From the NCBI RefSeq assembly GCF_007830455.1, contig NZ_VLLB01000001.1:682001-746000 (forward strand): a DNA stretch of 64,000 nucleotides, read 5' to 3'. Numbering within the stretch: the first letter of the stretch is position 1; each line of letters opens with the position of its first letter. Source of the stretch: Pseudoduganella lurida. Lineage in GTDB: Bacteria > Pseudomonadota > Gammaproteobacteria > Burkholderiales > Burkholderiaceae_D. Positions 43,344-52,411 of this stretch are shown here, one piece after another. Below the pieces are notes generated by a model. That model saw nothing but the letters and a program-made list of their open reading frames with translations. It was not told where the DNA came from and made no database searches. The translations under genes and the position numbers were made by a program.

Positions 43344-43640
43344 GTCGTTATCGTTATGGGAACCCGCTTCAGAATGACCGGTTTGCCCGGCAGCAGCCAG
43401 CGATTTCAATCGTGCGTGCTGACAATTTCGAACTTTTGTTGTTTTCCGATGCCTAAGACAATCCAATACAAAACCGGGAGGCGATCGGGACAATAATTAT
43501 CGTTGTCTTATGCAAATATGTTCGCCAGCCCACAGAGCGAACCGGGCGGCACGCCTACATTTGCGGACAGGCGCATCCTGCGTGCCCAGGTGTGCCGGGT
43601 AGAAGTTCAACAATCAAATTTAAAACAAGGAAGACAAACC
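43344..43640. other. Divergent promoter region with Fur-box-like palindrome
   Basis: This lower-GC region of 297 bases separates the TPR-HupE pair from the DUF4331 pair. It contains the 19-base dyad at 43489-43507. The DUF4331 frame is open upstream to 43503, but codon use and the Shine-Dalgarno place its start at 43641. Confidence 0.55.
43489..43507. promoter_or_regulatory. Fur/Zur-like operator
   Basis: GACAATAATTATCGTTGTC matches the classic 19-base Fur box (GATAATGATAATCATTATC) at 14 of 19 positions and is nearly symmetric. It lies midway between the divergent DUF4331 and TPR-HupE genes, so one site could control both. Zur or another Fur-family protein would be equally possible. Confidence 0.5.
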
Positions 43641-45131
43641 ATGGGCAAGTATCGTGCGCCTTCGCTGGCGCTCCTGACGGCCGCCGTCCTGGCAACCCTC
43701 TGTACTCCCTCCTTCGCATCGAGCCATCGCGAAGCACCATTCATCACGGGCGCGCCGAAAGTCGACGGCACCGACCTGTACATGTTCCGCAGCTATGAAC
43801 CGGGCCGTGCCGACTATGTCACGACCATCGCCAACTTCATGCCGTTCCAGGATCCGCAGGGCGGCCCGAACTTCTACCAGTTCGACAATAACGCGCTGTA
43901 CGAAATCCACTTCGACAACAACGGCGACGGCAAGGAAGACATCACGTTCCAGTTCCGCTTCACGAACACGCCGAAGAAAACGGCGCTGACGGTGGGCGGC
44001 AAGTCCGTGACGATCCCGCTGATCAATTCCGGCCCGATCTCCGGCGTGAACCCGGCCACGCTGAACGTGCGCGAGACCTTCACGGTCGACATCGTGCGCG
44101 GCGACCGCCGTACCGGCACCCGCACCCGCCTGACGGGCACCGGCGGCGCCACCAGCTTCGACAAACCGGTCGACAATATCGGCGACAAGTCGTTCGGCAG
44201 CGCCACCGGCTACGAGACCTATGCCAACCAGCACATCTACAACGTGACAATCCCCGGCTGCAGCGGCCAGGGCCGCGTGTTCGTGGGCCAGCGCAAGGAA
44301 CCGTTCTACATCGCCGTGGGCAAGATCTTCGACCTGTTCAACCTGAACCCGCTGGGTGCGGAAGTGGGCGGCAACAAGAACGACCTGGAAGCAAAGAACG
44401 TCAGCTCGATCGCGCTGGAACTGCCGATCGGCTGCCTGGTCGCGGGCAGCGATCCGGTCATCGGTGCATTCGCCACGGCCAGCATGCGCCAGGGCCGCCT
44501 CCTCAACCCGACGCCGGCCAATGGCCTGAACACGACGCCGAAAGAAGGCGGCGCCTGGACGCAGGTCTCGCGCGTCGGCATGCCGCTGGTGAACGAAGTG
44601 GTGATCGGCATGGAAGACAAGGACCGCTTCAACGGTTCCAAGCCGAAGGACGACGCGCAGTTCATCAACTACGTGACGAATCCGACGCTGCCGGCACTGG
44701 TGGAAACGCTGTTCCCGTCCGCCAAGGCACCGACCAACTTCCCGCGTACCGACCTGGTCACGGTGTTCCTGAAGGGCATTCCTAGCCTCAACCAGCCGGC
44801 CAATGTGACGCCTTCCGAAATGCTGCGCCTGAACACGTCGATCGCACCGAAGGCCGCCGCGGCGCAGAACGCGCTGGGCGTGGCCGGTGGCGATACGGCC
44901 GGCTTCCCGAACGGCCGCCGTCCTGCCGATGACGTGGTCGACCTGTCGCTGCGCGTGGCCATGGGGGCCCTGTGCGCGCTGACCGGCACGGCCGATACGC
45001 TGAAAGTGGGTTGCAAGCCGACCGACGCACCGGCCGGCGCCCTGCCGCTGACCGATGGCGTGCGCAAGGATGCCACCGCGTTCAAGACGGTCTTCCCGTA
45101 CTTCAACACGCCGCTGCCGGGCAATAACTAA
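43641..45131 (+). CDS. DUF4331 family exported protein
   Basis: A 496-residue protein starting at ATG 43641 (AAGGAAG upstream). A signal peptide ends near SFASSHREAP. The mature start SHREAPFITGAPKVDGTDLYMFRSYEPG is the hallmark of DUF4331; the rest is a beta-rich fold with NGDGKEDITFQFRF. The function of the family is not established. It is followed nine bases later by a small lipoprotein and is divergent from a HupE/UreJ-TPR pair, so a joint role in metal or surface biology is a reasonable guess. Confidence 0.92.
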   Translation: MGKYRAPSLALLTAAVLATLCTPSFASSHREAPFITGAPKVDGTDLYMFRSYEPGRADYVTTIANFMPFQDPQGGPNFYQFDNNALYEIHFDNNGDGKEDITFQFRFTNTPKKTALTVGGKSVTIPLINSGPISGVNPATLNVRETFTVDIVRGDRRTGTRTRLTGTGGATSFDKPVDNIGDKSFGSATGYETYANQHIYNVTIPGCSGQGRVFVGQRKEPFYIAVGKIFDLFNLNPLGAEVGGNKNDLEAKNVSSIALELPIGCLVAGSDPVIGAFATASMRQGRLLNPTPANGLNTTPKEGGAWTQVSRVGMPLVNEVVIGMEDKDRFNGSKPKDDAQFINYVTNPTLPALVETLFPSAKAPTNFPRTDLVTVFLKGIPSLNQPANVTPSEMLRLNTSIAPKAAAAQNALGVAGGDTAGFPNGRRPADDVVDLSLRVAMGALCALTGTADTLKVGCKPTDAPAGALPLTDGVRKDATAFKTVFPYFNTPLPGNN

Positions 45132-45140
45132 GGAGTCGCC

Positions 45141-45404
45141 ATGGACCGCAAACGACTCCTGTCGGGCCTGATCGCCGCAGCCGCCACCATGGCCCTGCTG
45201 GCCGGCTGCGGCGGCGGTGGCAGCAGCCATGACGGCAGCTCCACCACCACGCCGCCACCGACCACCACGCCGCCGACGATCCTCGATGCGTTCATCGATG
45301 CCGTCAACCTGGTGATCAACGGCACGGCCGAGGACACGGAACCTTCGTCGACCGACAACGTGACCGCCACGACGCCGGAAGACAAGGAACCGCGCACGCT
45401 GTAA
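45141..45404 (+). CDS. Small Thr/Pro-rich lipoprotein
   Basis: An 87-residue protein with a lipobox (MALLAGCGGGG, Cys23). A flexible Gly/Ser/Thr/Pro linker and a short acidic domain (ILDAFIDAVNLVINGTAEDTEPSS) follow. It lies nine bases after the DUF4331 stop with AAGGAG between, and ahead of a strong terminator, so it is the last gene of that unit. No family recognised. Confidence 0.8.
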   Translation: MDRKRLLSGLIAAAATMALLAGCGGGGSSHDGSSTTTPPPTTTPPTILDAFIDAVNLVINGTAEDTEPSSTDNVTATTPEDKEPRTL

Positions 45405-45423
45405 GCACGGCGCAGACGTGAAC

Positions 45424-45462
45424 CGGGGGTACCGCAGCAATGCGGCACCCCCGTTTTTTTTT
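45424..45462 (+). terminator. Rho-independent terminator after DUF4331 operon
   Basis: CGGGGGT, CCGCA and GCAA loop with TGCGG and ACCCCCG make a long GC stem, followed by nine T residues. It ends the rightward transcript and may also stop the convergent peptidase transcript. Confidence 0.92.
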
Positions 45463-45475
45463 ATGCCTCGGCCTT

Positions 45476-46903
45476 TCAGCGGAACTGCTCGGGCGCGCGG
45501 CCGATCGGCTGGTCGAGATTGGCCAGGTACCAGGCCAGCGTGGCCAGCACGGCCGTGTGGCTCTTCAGGTCCTGCGGCTGCACCTTGTCGAACGTGTCTG
45601 CCGGGGTGTGGTGGTAGTCGAAGTATTTCGACGAGTCCACCAGCGGCAGGAAGCTCGGCACGCCATCGGCTTCCAGCGCGTGCAGGTCGCCCGCGCCGAT
45701 CACGTCGCGGCGCTGCAGCACGCCGGCGCCGATCGGCAGCAGCGCCGCCTGCAGCGGTGCGAACAGTTTTTCGTACTGCGGACGAATCCCGGCCAGCACG
45801 CCGAAGGTGCGGCCCGCGGCGCCGTTGTCGCTTTCGATCGCGGCGAACTGCTTTTCCAGCGTGGCCCTGTTGGCCTGGTGGTAGGTGGCCCCGCCCTTGC
45901 CGCCGTTTTCCTCGTTCATCCACGCCACCATGCGGATGGTGCGGCGCGGCTGCAGGTTCAGCTTCTTCAGGGTTTCCAGCACGCCCATCGACGCGGTGAC
46001 GCCGGTGGCATCGTCGTTGGCGCCGGTGGCCAGGTCCCAGGAATCGAGGTGGCCTGAGACGATCACCACTTCATCGGCCTTGTCGGTACCCGGCAGGTCG
46101 GCGATCACATTGAAGCTGTCCGCATCCGGCAGGGTCTTCGGCGTGAGCACCAGCTTCATCGTCACGGGACCGCGCTTCGACAGGCGCGCGATCAGCATGG
46201 CGTCTTCGGCCGTCACCGCCGCTGCCGGGATGCGGCGGTTCTCGTCGAGGCGCGTGACACCGGTGTGCACCACGCGATAGTCGGCGCCGCCCACGGAGCG
46301 CACCAGCGCAGCCGCCGCACCCAGCTCGGCAGCCATTGCCGGACCGCGCGTGCGGAATGCCGAGCCGCGGCCGTAGGCGGGACCGGCCAGGCCGCGGTCC
46401 GCCATGCCCTGGTCGAAGGCCACGTCGAACAGCACGATGCGGCCCTTCACGTCCGCCGCGCGCTCCTTCAGTTCCTCGAACGAACGGACGACGATCACCT
46501 GCGCCGTCAGGCCGGCGGCCGGCGTGGCGCTGGAGCCGCCCAGGGCCGTGAGGACCACGTTCTGCGTGACGTTCTTCGGCCGCCCCGTGTACTCCACCAG
46601 CTGCGCCTTCTCCTCGCCGCGCACCCAGTGCGGCACTTTCACCGGCTGCAGCGTGACCTTCGCGCCCAGCTTGCGCATCGCCTCGGCCACCTGCTCGACG
46701 GCCGCGGCGGCGCCGGGCGAACCGGACAGGCGCGGGCCCACCAGGTCCGTCATGTCCTCCAGCCGCTGGTAGGGCCAGTCGCTCGCCATCGCGGCATCGC
46801 GGATTTTCGCCAGCGTGGCGGGATCGTTGGACTGGGCGACGGCGGCGCCGCTGGCGCACAGGCTGGCGACGAGGGCGGTCAGGAGGGGCTTACGAAAATG
46901 CAT
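45476..46903 (-). CDS. Exported M28 family metallopeptidase
   Basis: A 475-residue secreted zinc aminopeptidase or carboxypeptidase of family M28. A signal peptide (to about residue 23) precedes a PA-like insert (about 100-230) and the catalytic domain. The zinc ligands are visible: VSGHLDSWD, GANDDATG, WMNEENGG (catalytic Glu pair), the Asp in IESDNGA, and YHHTPADTFD near the C-terminus. Start at ATG 46903. It probably degrades peptides in the periplasm. Confidence 0.93.
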   Translation of the reverse strand: MHFRKPLLTALVASLCASGAAVAQSNDPATLAKIRDAAMASDWPYQRLEDMTDLVGPRLSGSPGAAAAVEQVAEAMRKLGAKVTLQPVKVPHWVRGEEKAQLVEYTGRPKNVTQNVVLTALGGSSATPAAGLTAQVIVVRSFEELKERAADVKGRIVLFDVAFDQGMADRGLAGPAYGRGSAFRTRGPAMAAELGAAAALVRSVGGADYRVVHTGVTRLDENRRIPAAAVTAEDAMLIARLSKRGPVTMKLVLTPKTLPDADSFNVIADLPGTDKADEVVIVSGHLDSWDLATGANDDATGVTASMGVLETLKKLNLQPRRTIRMVAWMNEENGGKGGATYHQANRATLEKQFAAIESDNGAAGRTFGVLAGIRPQYEKLFAPLQAALLPIGAGVLQRRDVIGAGDLHALEADGVPSFLPLVDSSKYFDYHHTPADTFDKVQPQDLKSHTAVLATLAWYLANLDQPIGRAPEQFR

Positions 46904-47037
46904 GCGGTGGCCTGGAAAAGAAGTGTAAGGAACCTGTAACGATAACCCATGTGACAATGTTTTGCAGCAATACCCGGACGCTCCCCTTCGGCCCGCAATG
47001 CGTTGACCTGCCTTCTTCCTTCGCATAGCATGGCCGG

Positions 47038-47580
47038 ATGCTCAAGGGACCCCTCTGCACCGTGCGGCACCTGCTGAACACGGACCTGAACACCTTCATC
47101 GCGCTGGTCAACGACCTGCCTTCGCGCGGCGACTACTTTTCCAGCCAGTTCAAGTCGCCCGAGACGATGCGCAAGGAATTCCTGCAGAACGGCTTCGTCA
47201 CCGAGGACAGCGAGCTGTTCGTCATCGAGGACGAGCGCCACCACATCGTCGGCGTCATCACCCACTTCAAGAGCCGCACGCCCACCACCCGCGAAATCGG
47301 CTACCGGCTGTTCGCCACCGAACTGGCCGGCCTCGGCTACACGAGCGAGGCGCTGCGCATGCTGGCCGATTACCTGTTCCGCGTGCACACCTGGCACCGC
47401 CTGGAAGTGCTGGCCGCGCCGGAAAACGGCGCCTCGGTGCGCGTGGCGCAGAAGTGCGGATTCACCGAAGAAGGCCTGCTGCGCGGCGCATTCTTCATCA
47501 ACGGCCGCTACCAGGACGTGAAGGTGCTCGGCCTGCTACGGCCCGAGTGGGCGCGGCAGCAGGATCACCGGCCTGGCTGA
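47038..47580 (+). CDS. GNAT family N-acetyltransferase (RimJ/RimL type)
   Basis: A 180-residue acetyltransferase. It has the typical IGYRLFATELAGLGYTSEAL acetyl-CoA pyrophosphate-loop region and the later APENGASVRVAQKCGFTEEGLLRG with INGRYQDVKVLGLLR, as in RimJ/RimL enzymes. The substrate (a protein N-terminus or a small molecule) is unknown. It is divergent from the peptidase. Confidence 0.92.
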   Translation: MLKGPLCTVRHLLNTDLNTFIALVNDLPSRGDYFSSQFKSPETMRKEFLQNGFVTEDSELFVIEDERHHIVGVITHFKSRTPTTREIGYRLFATELAGLGYTSEALRMLADYLFRVHTWHRLEVLAAPENGASVRVAQKCGFTEEGLLRGAFFINGRYQDVKVLGLLRPEWARQQDHRPG

Positions 47581-47621
47581 CCGCCAGGTAACGAAGTCCG
47601 GGAGGATGTTGCGGACCGTAC

Positions 47622-47651
47622 TTGTTACATACCCTGTTCGGTTTGTAATAT
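47622..47651 (+). promoter_or_regulatory. Sigma-70-like promoter of the glycine-zipper gene
   Basis: TTGTTA (47622-47627) and TAATAT (47646-47651) are separated by 18 bases, about 100 bases upstream of the glycine-zipper ATG, in an AT-rich patch. Confidence 0.45.
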
Positions 47652-47752
47652 TCTGTATGAGCACTGGAGGTTCCCCGCCAACCCGGTAAAGTGGTTCCCA
47701 TACCAAACGGTTCGCGACCGGTTCCGGTCCACCGCGCTAAAGGAGAAACAGC

Positions 47753-48205
47753 ATGTTCAACCACAAACGAATCCTGGGTGTGATGGTGCTCGGCGCCGCC
47801 GTCACGGTGTCGTCCACCGCGTTCGCAGCCGGTGACCGGGACTTCAATACCGCGGCCGGTGCCGTGCTCGGCGCCGCCATCGGCAGCCAGAATGGCGGCG
47901 GCGGTGCACTGGTCGGCGGCCTGGTCGGCGCAGCAGTCGGCAATGCCGTCAGCTCGGACGGCCGTCATCACCGCGGCGGCCGCGGCTACGTCGAAACCCG
48001 CGTCTACGCCCAGCCGCAGCCGGTGTACTACGAACCTGCCCCGGTCTACTACGCACCGGCACCCCGTTACGTGCAGCCGGCCACCGTGTACGTGGAACCG
48101 CGCCGCGTGTACCGCGATTACTACTACGACGCACCGCGTCGCGGCTATGACCGTTATGACCGCTACGACCGTCATGATCGCCATGACCATCACCACCGCC
48201 GCTGA
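47753..48205 (+). CDS. Glycine-zipper (YMGG-like) surface protein with Tyr/His-rich tail
   Basis: A 150-residue exported protein with a signal peptide (to about 25). A glycine-zipper segment (AAGAVLGAAIGSQNGGGG, GGLVGAAVGNAV) is followed by a tail rich in Tyr, Pro, Arg, Asp and His (repeated YDRYDRYDRHDRHD). Such proteins are usually outer-membrane-associated. The start has AAAGGAG upstream, and a strong terminator follows. Confidence 0.88.
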   Translation: MFNHKRILGVMVLGAAVTVSSTAFAAGDRDFNTAAGAVLGAAIGSQNGGGGALVGGLVGAAVGNAVSSDGRHHRGGRGYVETRVYAQPQPVYYEPAPVYYAPAPRYVQPATVYVEPRRVYRDYYYDAPRRGYDRYDRYDRHDRHDHHHRR

Positions 48206-48224
48206 TCCGCAGCGCGCATGAAGA

Positions 48225-48252
48225 GGCCCGGGGATTCCGGGCCTTTTTTTTT
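48225..48252 (+). terminator. Rho-independent terminator after glycine-zipper gene
   Basis: GGCCCGG, a five-base loop and CCGGGCC, then nine T residues, about 20 bases after the stop codon. Confidence 0.92.
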
Positions 48253-49131
48253 GGCGCTGTCACGCGTACCTGTGGAATGAACTGAACCATTCGGCGGAAC
48301 AGGTGTCTCAACCGATGTCGACGGTGGATCCAGCCGACCTCGAATCGTTGTGTTGCCGTGTTCCCGTCGCGATATAGGGCTGTTCCGTGGAAAGGCCGGG
48401 CCCGATGGGCGACCTCTGGCTTCCTGGCGCCTTCACCAGCCTGTCGCCACGCCATGGGCTCCCTGCATATCTACAACACGACCGACTGCCGCAGCGCCGG
48501 TCTGCCGGGGTCATGTGAAATCTGCTGCCCGCTCGACATCACCAAATATTGATCGATAGCGCCCGGCGATTTATTCACTGATTCGCGGAAAGAAGATGCC
48601 TGGCGAGGTGCTTCGACAAGTCGGACAGCCAAATCCCTCGTTCGCCGTATTCGGAACCGGGATCGCCGATCCCGGGCGCCGAACACTCTTATTTTTGCTT
48701 TGGTACCGATATTCTGTCCAGATTGCATTGCACAGTTCCAGTTGGGAATATCTGTCGCGACCACGTTATTTGGAGCATCGTTTTTCATTCCTAAATGACT
48801 TGACCACGGCAGAATCATGAAATTATTATCATTGTCGGTAGCAGCATAAGAGTGACGCCCACTTACTCGCATTGGTTCCGCGCGGGCGGCGTACTTGTGT
48901 AGAAATATTTATTGTTTTTAGTAAATTCCACTCTTTGTAATCGCGAGCTTTACAAGTTCGCAGGCATTTTGTTTCAGAATCCCCAGGGGTCGAACCAGGT
49001 GGCAGCGCCGATGCCGGACGTCAATGGCGCTATGGCGGAGTCGCGAAAGGCCGGCACCTGAAGGCTCGGAGGGTCTCGGCCAAGCATGGTCGACAACTTG
49101 TATCGATATTTTGATTTCGAAAGGACGAACG
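48253..49131. other. Long lower-GC region with no convincing gene
   Basis: Nearly 900 bases with GC clearly below the neighbours. Short open frames (for example 48471-48872 minus, 48596-48820 plus) have no ribosome sites, signal peptides or family features. The last 60 bases lead into the PEP-CTERM gene, with AAGGA before its start. This may be decayed or acquired DNA. Confidence 0.55.
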
Positions 49132-49767
49132 ATGTTCCGAAAAATATTACTGGCTATCGCGGCAGCCATCCTGGCGATTTCGGCAAATGCGGAGACGCTT
49201 GATTTCGAGGCCGAGGCTGGCGGTTATGGTTATTACCCGTACAGCTTCGTCGAAGACGGGTTCAACGTCAATTACACCCCGGTCAGCGTATTCGGATTCT
49301 ATATTATCGATGACCCGGCGGATCATTTAGGCCAATGCAATCCGGCATGTGCCTCCAACGGCACGACGGCTTTTTATTCTTTCAACGAAAGCAGTGTCAC
49401 GATCGATCGCGAAAACAAAGGTTTGTTCTCGTTGACCTCGCTGGACGTGGCCCAGACATTCACGGAACACGATCGCCCCCTGACCCTGACGTTGATTGCG
49501 ACGGGAATAAACGGCACCGTCACGACCGAGATCTTCGTCGAAACAAAGGCGGCCGAAAAATTTTCAACCTTCACGTTCACCAATTTCGTCGATATTTCGT
49601 CGCTGACGATCGTCGGCTCGGAAGAGTTTCCGGAGTTCGCAATCGACAACGTCGTTCTCTCCGTCTCACCCGTTCCCGAACCTGCGTCCTGGGCGATGCT
49701 GATTGCCGGCCTTGGCGCCATTGGCACGGCAGTTCGCCGCAAACGTGCAATGGGCGGCGTCGCTTGA
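49132..49767 (+). CDS. PEP-CTERM sorted surface protein
   Basis: A 211-residue exported protein starting at ATG 49132 with AAGGA upstream. A signal peptide (LLAIAAAILAISANA) is followed by a beta-rich domain and a C-terminal sorting signal: VPEPASWAMLIAGLGAIG and then RRKR. The signal is recognised by exosortase and links the protein to exopolysaccharide export. Codon use is more AT-rich than its neighbours. The function of the mature domain is unknown. Confidence 0.87.
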   Translation: MFRKILLAIAAAILAISANAETLDFEAEAGGYGYYPYSFVEDGFNVNYTPVSVFGFYIIDDPADHLGQCNPACASNGTTAFYSFNESSVTIDRENKGLFSLTSLDVAQTFTEHDRPLTLTLIATGINGTVTTEIFVETKAAEKFSTFTFTNFVDISSLTIVGSEEFPEFAIDNVVLSVSPVPEPASWAMLIAGLGAIGTAVRRKRAMGGVA

Positions 49768-49858
49768 ACTGGTCGTTGCCTGTCCCGCCAGCCGCGGCGG
49801 CAGGTGTTATTCGGGCTGGCGATCCCAGCATTCCTTGCTCAACATAAAGGTTTCAAAC

Positions 49859-50980
49859 GTGAAGACTTCAGCTCGTTTTGTTCTCGCACCGGCTGCGCTG
49901 GTTTGCTGCTTGACCGCCCCGTTCGCTCACGCGGCAGGGAATTTCTGGGACCTTGGATACGGCATCACGGCTTCCGGCGCATCGGCGAATGGCAGCGTTG
50001 TCGGCGCCTACAGTGACAGCGGGTCGTACTATATGTGGACCGCTGCCACCGGCGTGACGTCCATCGGCGGGGCATGGGAAGGTGGTGTCGCCAGCGTGTC
50101 GGCGGACGGCACGCGCATCTCCGGCTCTGCCTACGGAAACGACGGCCAGAGTTATGCGGGCTACTACTCGGTCGGCACCGGCCAGTGGACGACGCTGGGC
50201 GGCATCGGCGGCACCTCGGGGACGTCGGCCAGCGCCGGCTGGAATATCTCCGGCGACGGGAAGACCGTGGTGGGCCTGGGCTGGGTCGATGGCGGTACCG
50301 CCCATGCCATCGCGTCGACTCCCGGCGGCACCATGCGCGACCTGGGTTCGCTCGGGGGCTCGTCACGTGCCAACGGCGTGTCCGCTGACGGCAGCCTCAT
50401 CGCCGGCTGGGTCGAACAGCCGGACGGACAATGGACCGGCGCCTACTGGCAGAATGGCGCACTGCATAATATGGTTGACGGTCAGGGCAATGCGCTGCGG
50501 GAAGCGGACGCCGTGTCGGCCGATGGGCGCTGGATCGTGGGGAATGGCGACTTCGGCCAGACCTGGCGCTACAACACCGCAACGCAACAGACGGAATGGC
50601 TGGGTGACCTCGACGCGCTGGGCGACTTCCAGGGGGCGACCGGTATCTCGGCCGACGGCAGCGTGATCGTCGGCTACGATCGCGGCTTTGGCCCCGCTGC
50701 CTACGGCCAGGGCACCATCTGGATCGAAGGCCAGGGGATGCTCAATTTCACCGACTACATTCTCAGTCAAGGAGTAGACCTTGGCGGCCGCACGCTTGCC
50801 TTGCCGCTCGGCGTTTCGGCCGATGGACACACGTTCTTCGGCACGGACAGCGACGGCAGCAGCTTCGTGGTCACGGTGTCACCGGTCCCCGAACCGGCCA
50901 CTTATGCCATGATGGCCGGGGGACTCGCGCTGCTGGCCGCGCGCCGGCGCATGCGTCGCGGTTCGGACAAGAACCGGTGA
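49859..50980 (+). CDS. PEP-CTERM protein with HAF-type beta-propeller repeats
   Basis: A 373-residue exported protein. I start at GTG 49859 (AAAGG eight bases upstream), giving the signal peptide VLAPAALVCCLTAPFAHA. Repeats of the HAF/propeller kind (GVSADGSLIAGW, AVSADGRWIVGN, GISADGSVIVGY, GVSADGHTFFGT) fill the body. The C-terminus is VPEPATYAMMAGGLALLAA with RRRMRR, an exosortase signal. It follows the other PEP-CTERM gene by about 90 bases. Confidence 0.88.
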   Translation: MKTSARFVLAPAALVCCLTAPFAHAAGNFWDLGYGITASGASANGSVVGAYSDSGSYYMWTAATGVTSIGGAWEGGVASVSADGTRISGSAYGNDGQSYAGYYSVGTGQWTTLGGIGGTSGTSASAGWNISGDGKTVVGLGWVDGGTAHAIASTPGGTMRDLGSLGGSSRANGVSADGSLIAGWVEQPDGQWTGAYWQNGALHNMVDGQGNALREADAVSADGRWIVGNGDFGQTWRYNTATQQTEWLGDLDALGDFQGATGISADGSVIVGYDRGFGPAAYGQGTIWIEGQGMLNFTDYILSQGVDLGGRTLALPLGVSADGHTFFGTDSDGSSFVVTVSPVPEPATYAMMAGGLALLAARRRMRRGSDKNR

Positions 50981-51250
50981 GCCAGACCTGCGGCTTCGCT
51001 TGGTCCCGCTTGCTCGACAAGCGGTTCGAACTGTAGGGGGACAGAAGCGTCGTCCGGCGTGTGCAGGCTCATCCCGAGCTGCACACGCCCGGGGCCCGTA
51101 ATGAGATTCAGGTGAGAATCGCAAAAAAAACAGCGCTGAATTCTTTCACTCTCTGCAAGAATGCATTCCGAGCGCCGGGCATTATCATCGCCGGCGAAAA
51201 AGAGGATGATCGAGGACCGGGCCGCTGGCGGCCCTTCCCGAGGAGCGTTC
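50981..51250. other. Intergenic region with one strong hairpin
   Basis: A 270-base space. The only clear structure is the hairpin at 51054-51092. An A-rich run lies at about 51121-51131 before the oxidase gene. No gene seen. Confidence 0.45.
51054..51092. other. Long hairpin (11+ bp stem)
   Basis: GGCGTGTGCAG, a 12-base loop, then CTGCACACGCC form a perfect 11-bp stem that extends by imperfect pairing. There is no U tract, so it may be a terminator helper, a regulatory site or a repeat. Confidence 0.5.
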
Positions 51251-51883
51251 ATGCCTGGATTCCTGGAGATTGCCACCACGCCGTCCGTGCAGGCCGTGCA
51301 GGAGCAGATGGGCAGCGCCGCCCAGTGGCGCAACATGGCCGGCCGGCGCGCCTTCACGTTCGACCGTTTCACGGAGCACGAAACGGACTTCATCGCCGAC
51401 CGCGACAGTTTCTACATCGCGACCGTCTCCGAAACGGGCTGGCCTTATGTGCAGCACCGCGGCGGTCCGCGCGGCTTCCTCAAAGTGCTGGACGAGCGCA
51501 CGCTCGCCTTTGCCGACTACACCGGTAACCGCCAGTACATCAGCACCGGCAATGTGAACGCCAACCCGCGCGGCTGCCTGTTCCTGATGGACTACGCGCG
51601 GCGCGCCCGGCTGAAGATCTTCGCGGAGATCGACATCGTGCCCCTCGATGCCGATGCCGCGCTGGCCGAACTGGTGGCCACGCCCGGCTACAAGGGCCGG
51701 CCGGAACGCATCTTCCGGCTGCACCTGCAGGCCTTCGACTGGAACTGCCCGCAGCACATCACGCCGCATTACACTGAGGAGCAGGTGACGGAAGCCGTGC
51801 AGCCGCTGCGCGACCGGCTGGCCAGCCTGGAAGCCGAAAACGCCGCGCTGCGTGCGCGCCTGCATACAGGAGAACAACGATGA
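51251..51883 (+). CDS. Pyridoxamine 5'-phosphate oxidase family flavoprotein
   Basis: A 210-residue split-barrel FMN-binding protein. It starts at ATG 51251 with GAGGAG upstream. Family motifs include [46 protein letters not shown] and [17 protein letters not shown]. It ends in a short coiled-coil helix (about 185-205). These proteins reduce or bind diverse substrates; a role in vitamin B6 synthesis is unlikely. It is coupled to the next gene (ATGA overlap). Confidence 0.88.
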   Translation: MPGFLEIATTPSVQAVQEQMGSAAQWRNMAGRRAFTFDRFTEHETDFIADRDSFYIATVSETGWPYVQHRGGPRGFLKVLDERTLAFADYTGNRQYISTGNVNANPRGCLFLMDYARRARLKIFAEIDIVPLDADAALAELVATPGYKGRPERIFRLHLQAFDWNCPQHITPHYTEEQVTEAVQPLRDRLASLEAENAALRARLHTGEQR

Positions 51884-52362
51884 CGACACCCGCCGACAAT
51901 CCCCGCCCGCCCCTGCCGCCATTCACATTGGAGACGGCCAGCGAAAAAGTGCGCCTGGCCGAAGACGGCTGGAACAGCCGCGACCCGGACCGCGTGGCGC
52001 TGGCCTACACGGTCGACAGTTTCTGGCGCAACCGCGCCGAGTTCGTGCAGGGCCGCGAGGCGATTGCCGCCTTCCTGCGCCGCAAATGGCAGCGCGAACT
52101 GGACTACCGCCTGATCAAGGAGCTGTGGGCATTCCGGGACGACCGCATCGCCGTGCGCTTCGCCTACGAATGGCACGACGACAGCGGCAACTGGTTCCGC
52201 TCCTACGGCAACGAGAACTGGGAGTTCGACGCGAACGGCCTGATGCGGCGGCGCCTGGCCAGCATCAACGACGGTCCGATTGCCGCGGCCGACCGCAAGT
52301 TCCACTGGCCGCTGGGCCGGCGGCCGGACGACCATCCGGGTCTGTCCGAGCTGGGGTTCTGA
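51880..52362 (+). CDS. NTF2-like (DUF1348) protein
   Basis: A 160-residue cone-fold protein of the DUF1348/SnoaL-like group: [66 protein letters not shown]. Members bind small hydrophobic ligands or act as isomerases, with no fixed function. It is translationally coupled to the flavoprotein and only 49 bases ahead of the kinase gene. Confidence 0.88.
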   Translation: MTTPADNPRPPLPPFTLETASEKVRLAEDGWNSRDPDRVALAYTVDSFWRNRAEFVQGREAIAAFLRRKWQRELDYRLIKELWAFRDDRIAVRFAYEWHDDSGNWFRSYGNENWEFDANGLMRRRLASINDGPIAAADRKFHWPLGRRPDDHPGLSELGF

Positions 52363-52411
52363 GGCCTTTCCCCCTCCCCCGGCTAGCACTCCGTGACCCC
52401 ACGGAGATGCC

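Noticed and set aside
48596..48820. Possible 74-residue gene on the plus strand
   Set aside because: No ribosome site and no family features; it overlaps another equally poor frame.
48471..48872. Possible small gene on the minus strand in the low-GC region
   Set aside because: No ribosome site, no recognisable domain and unbiased codon use.
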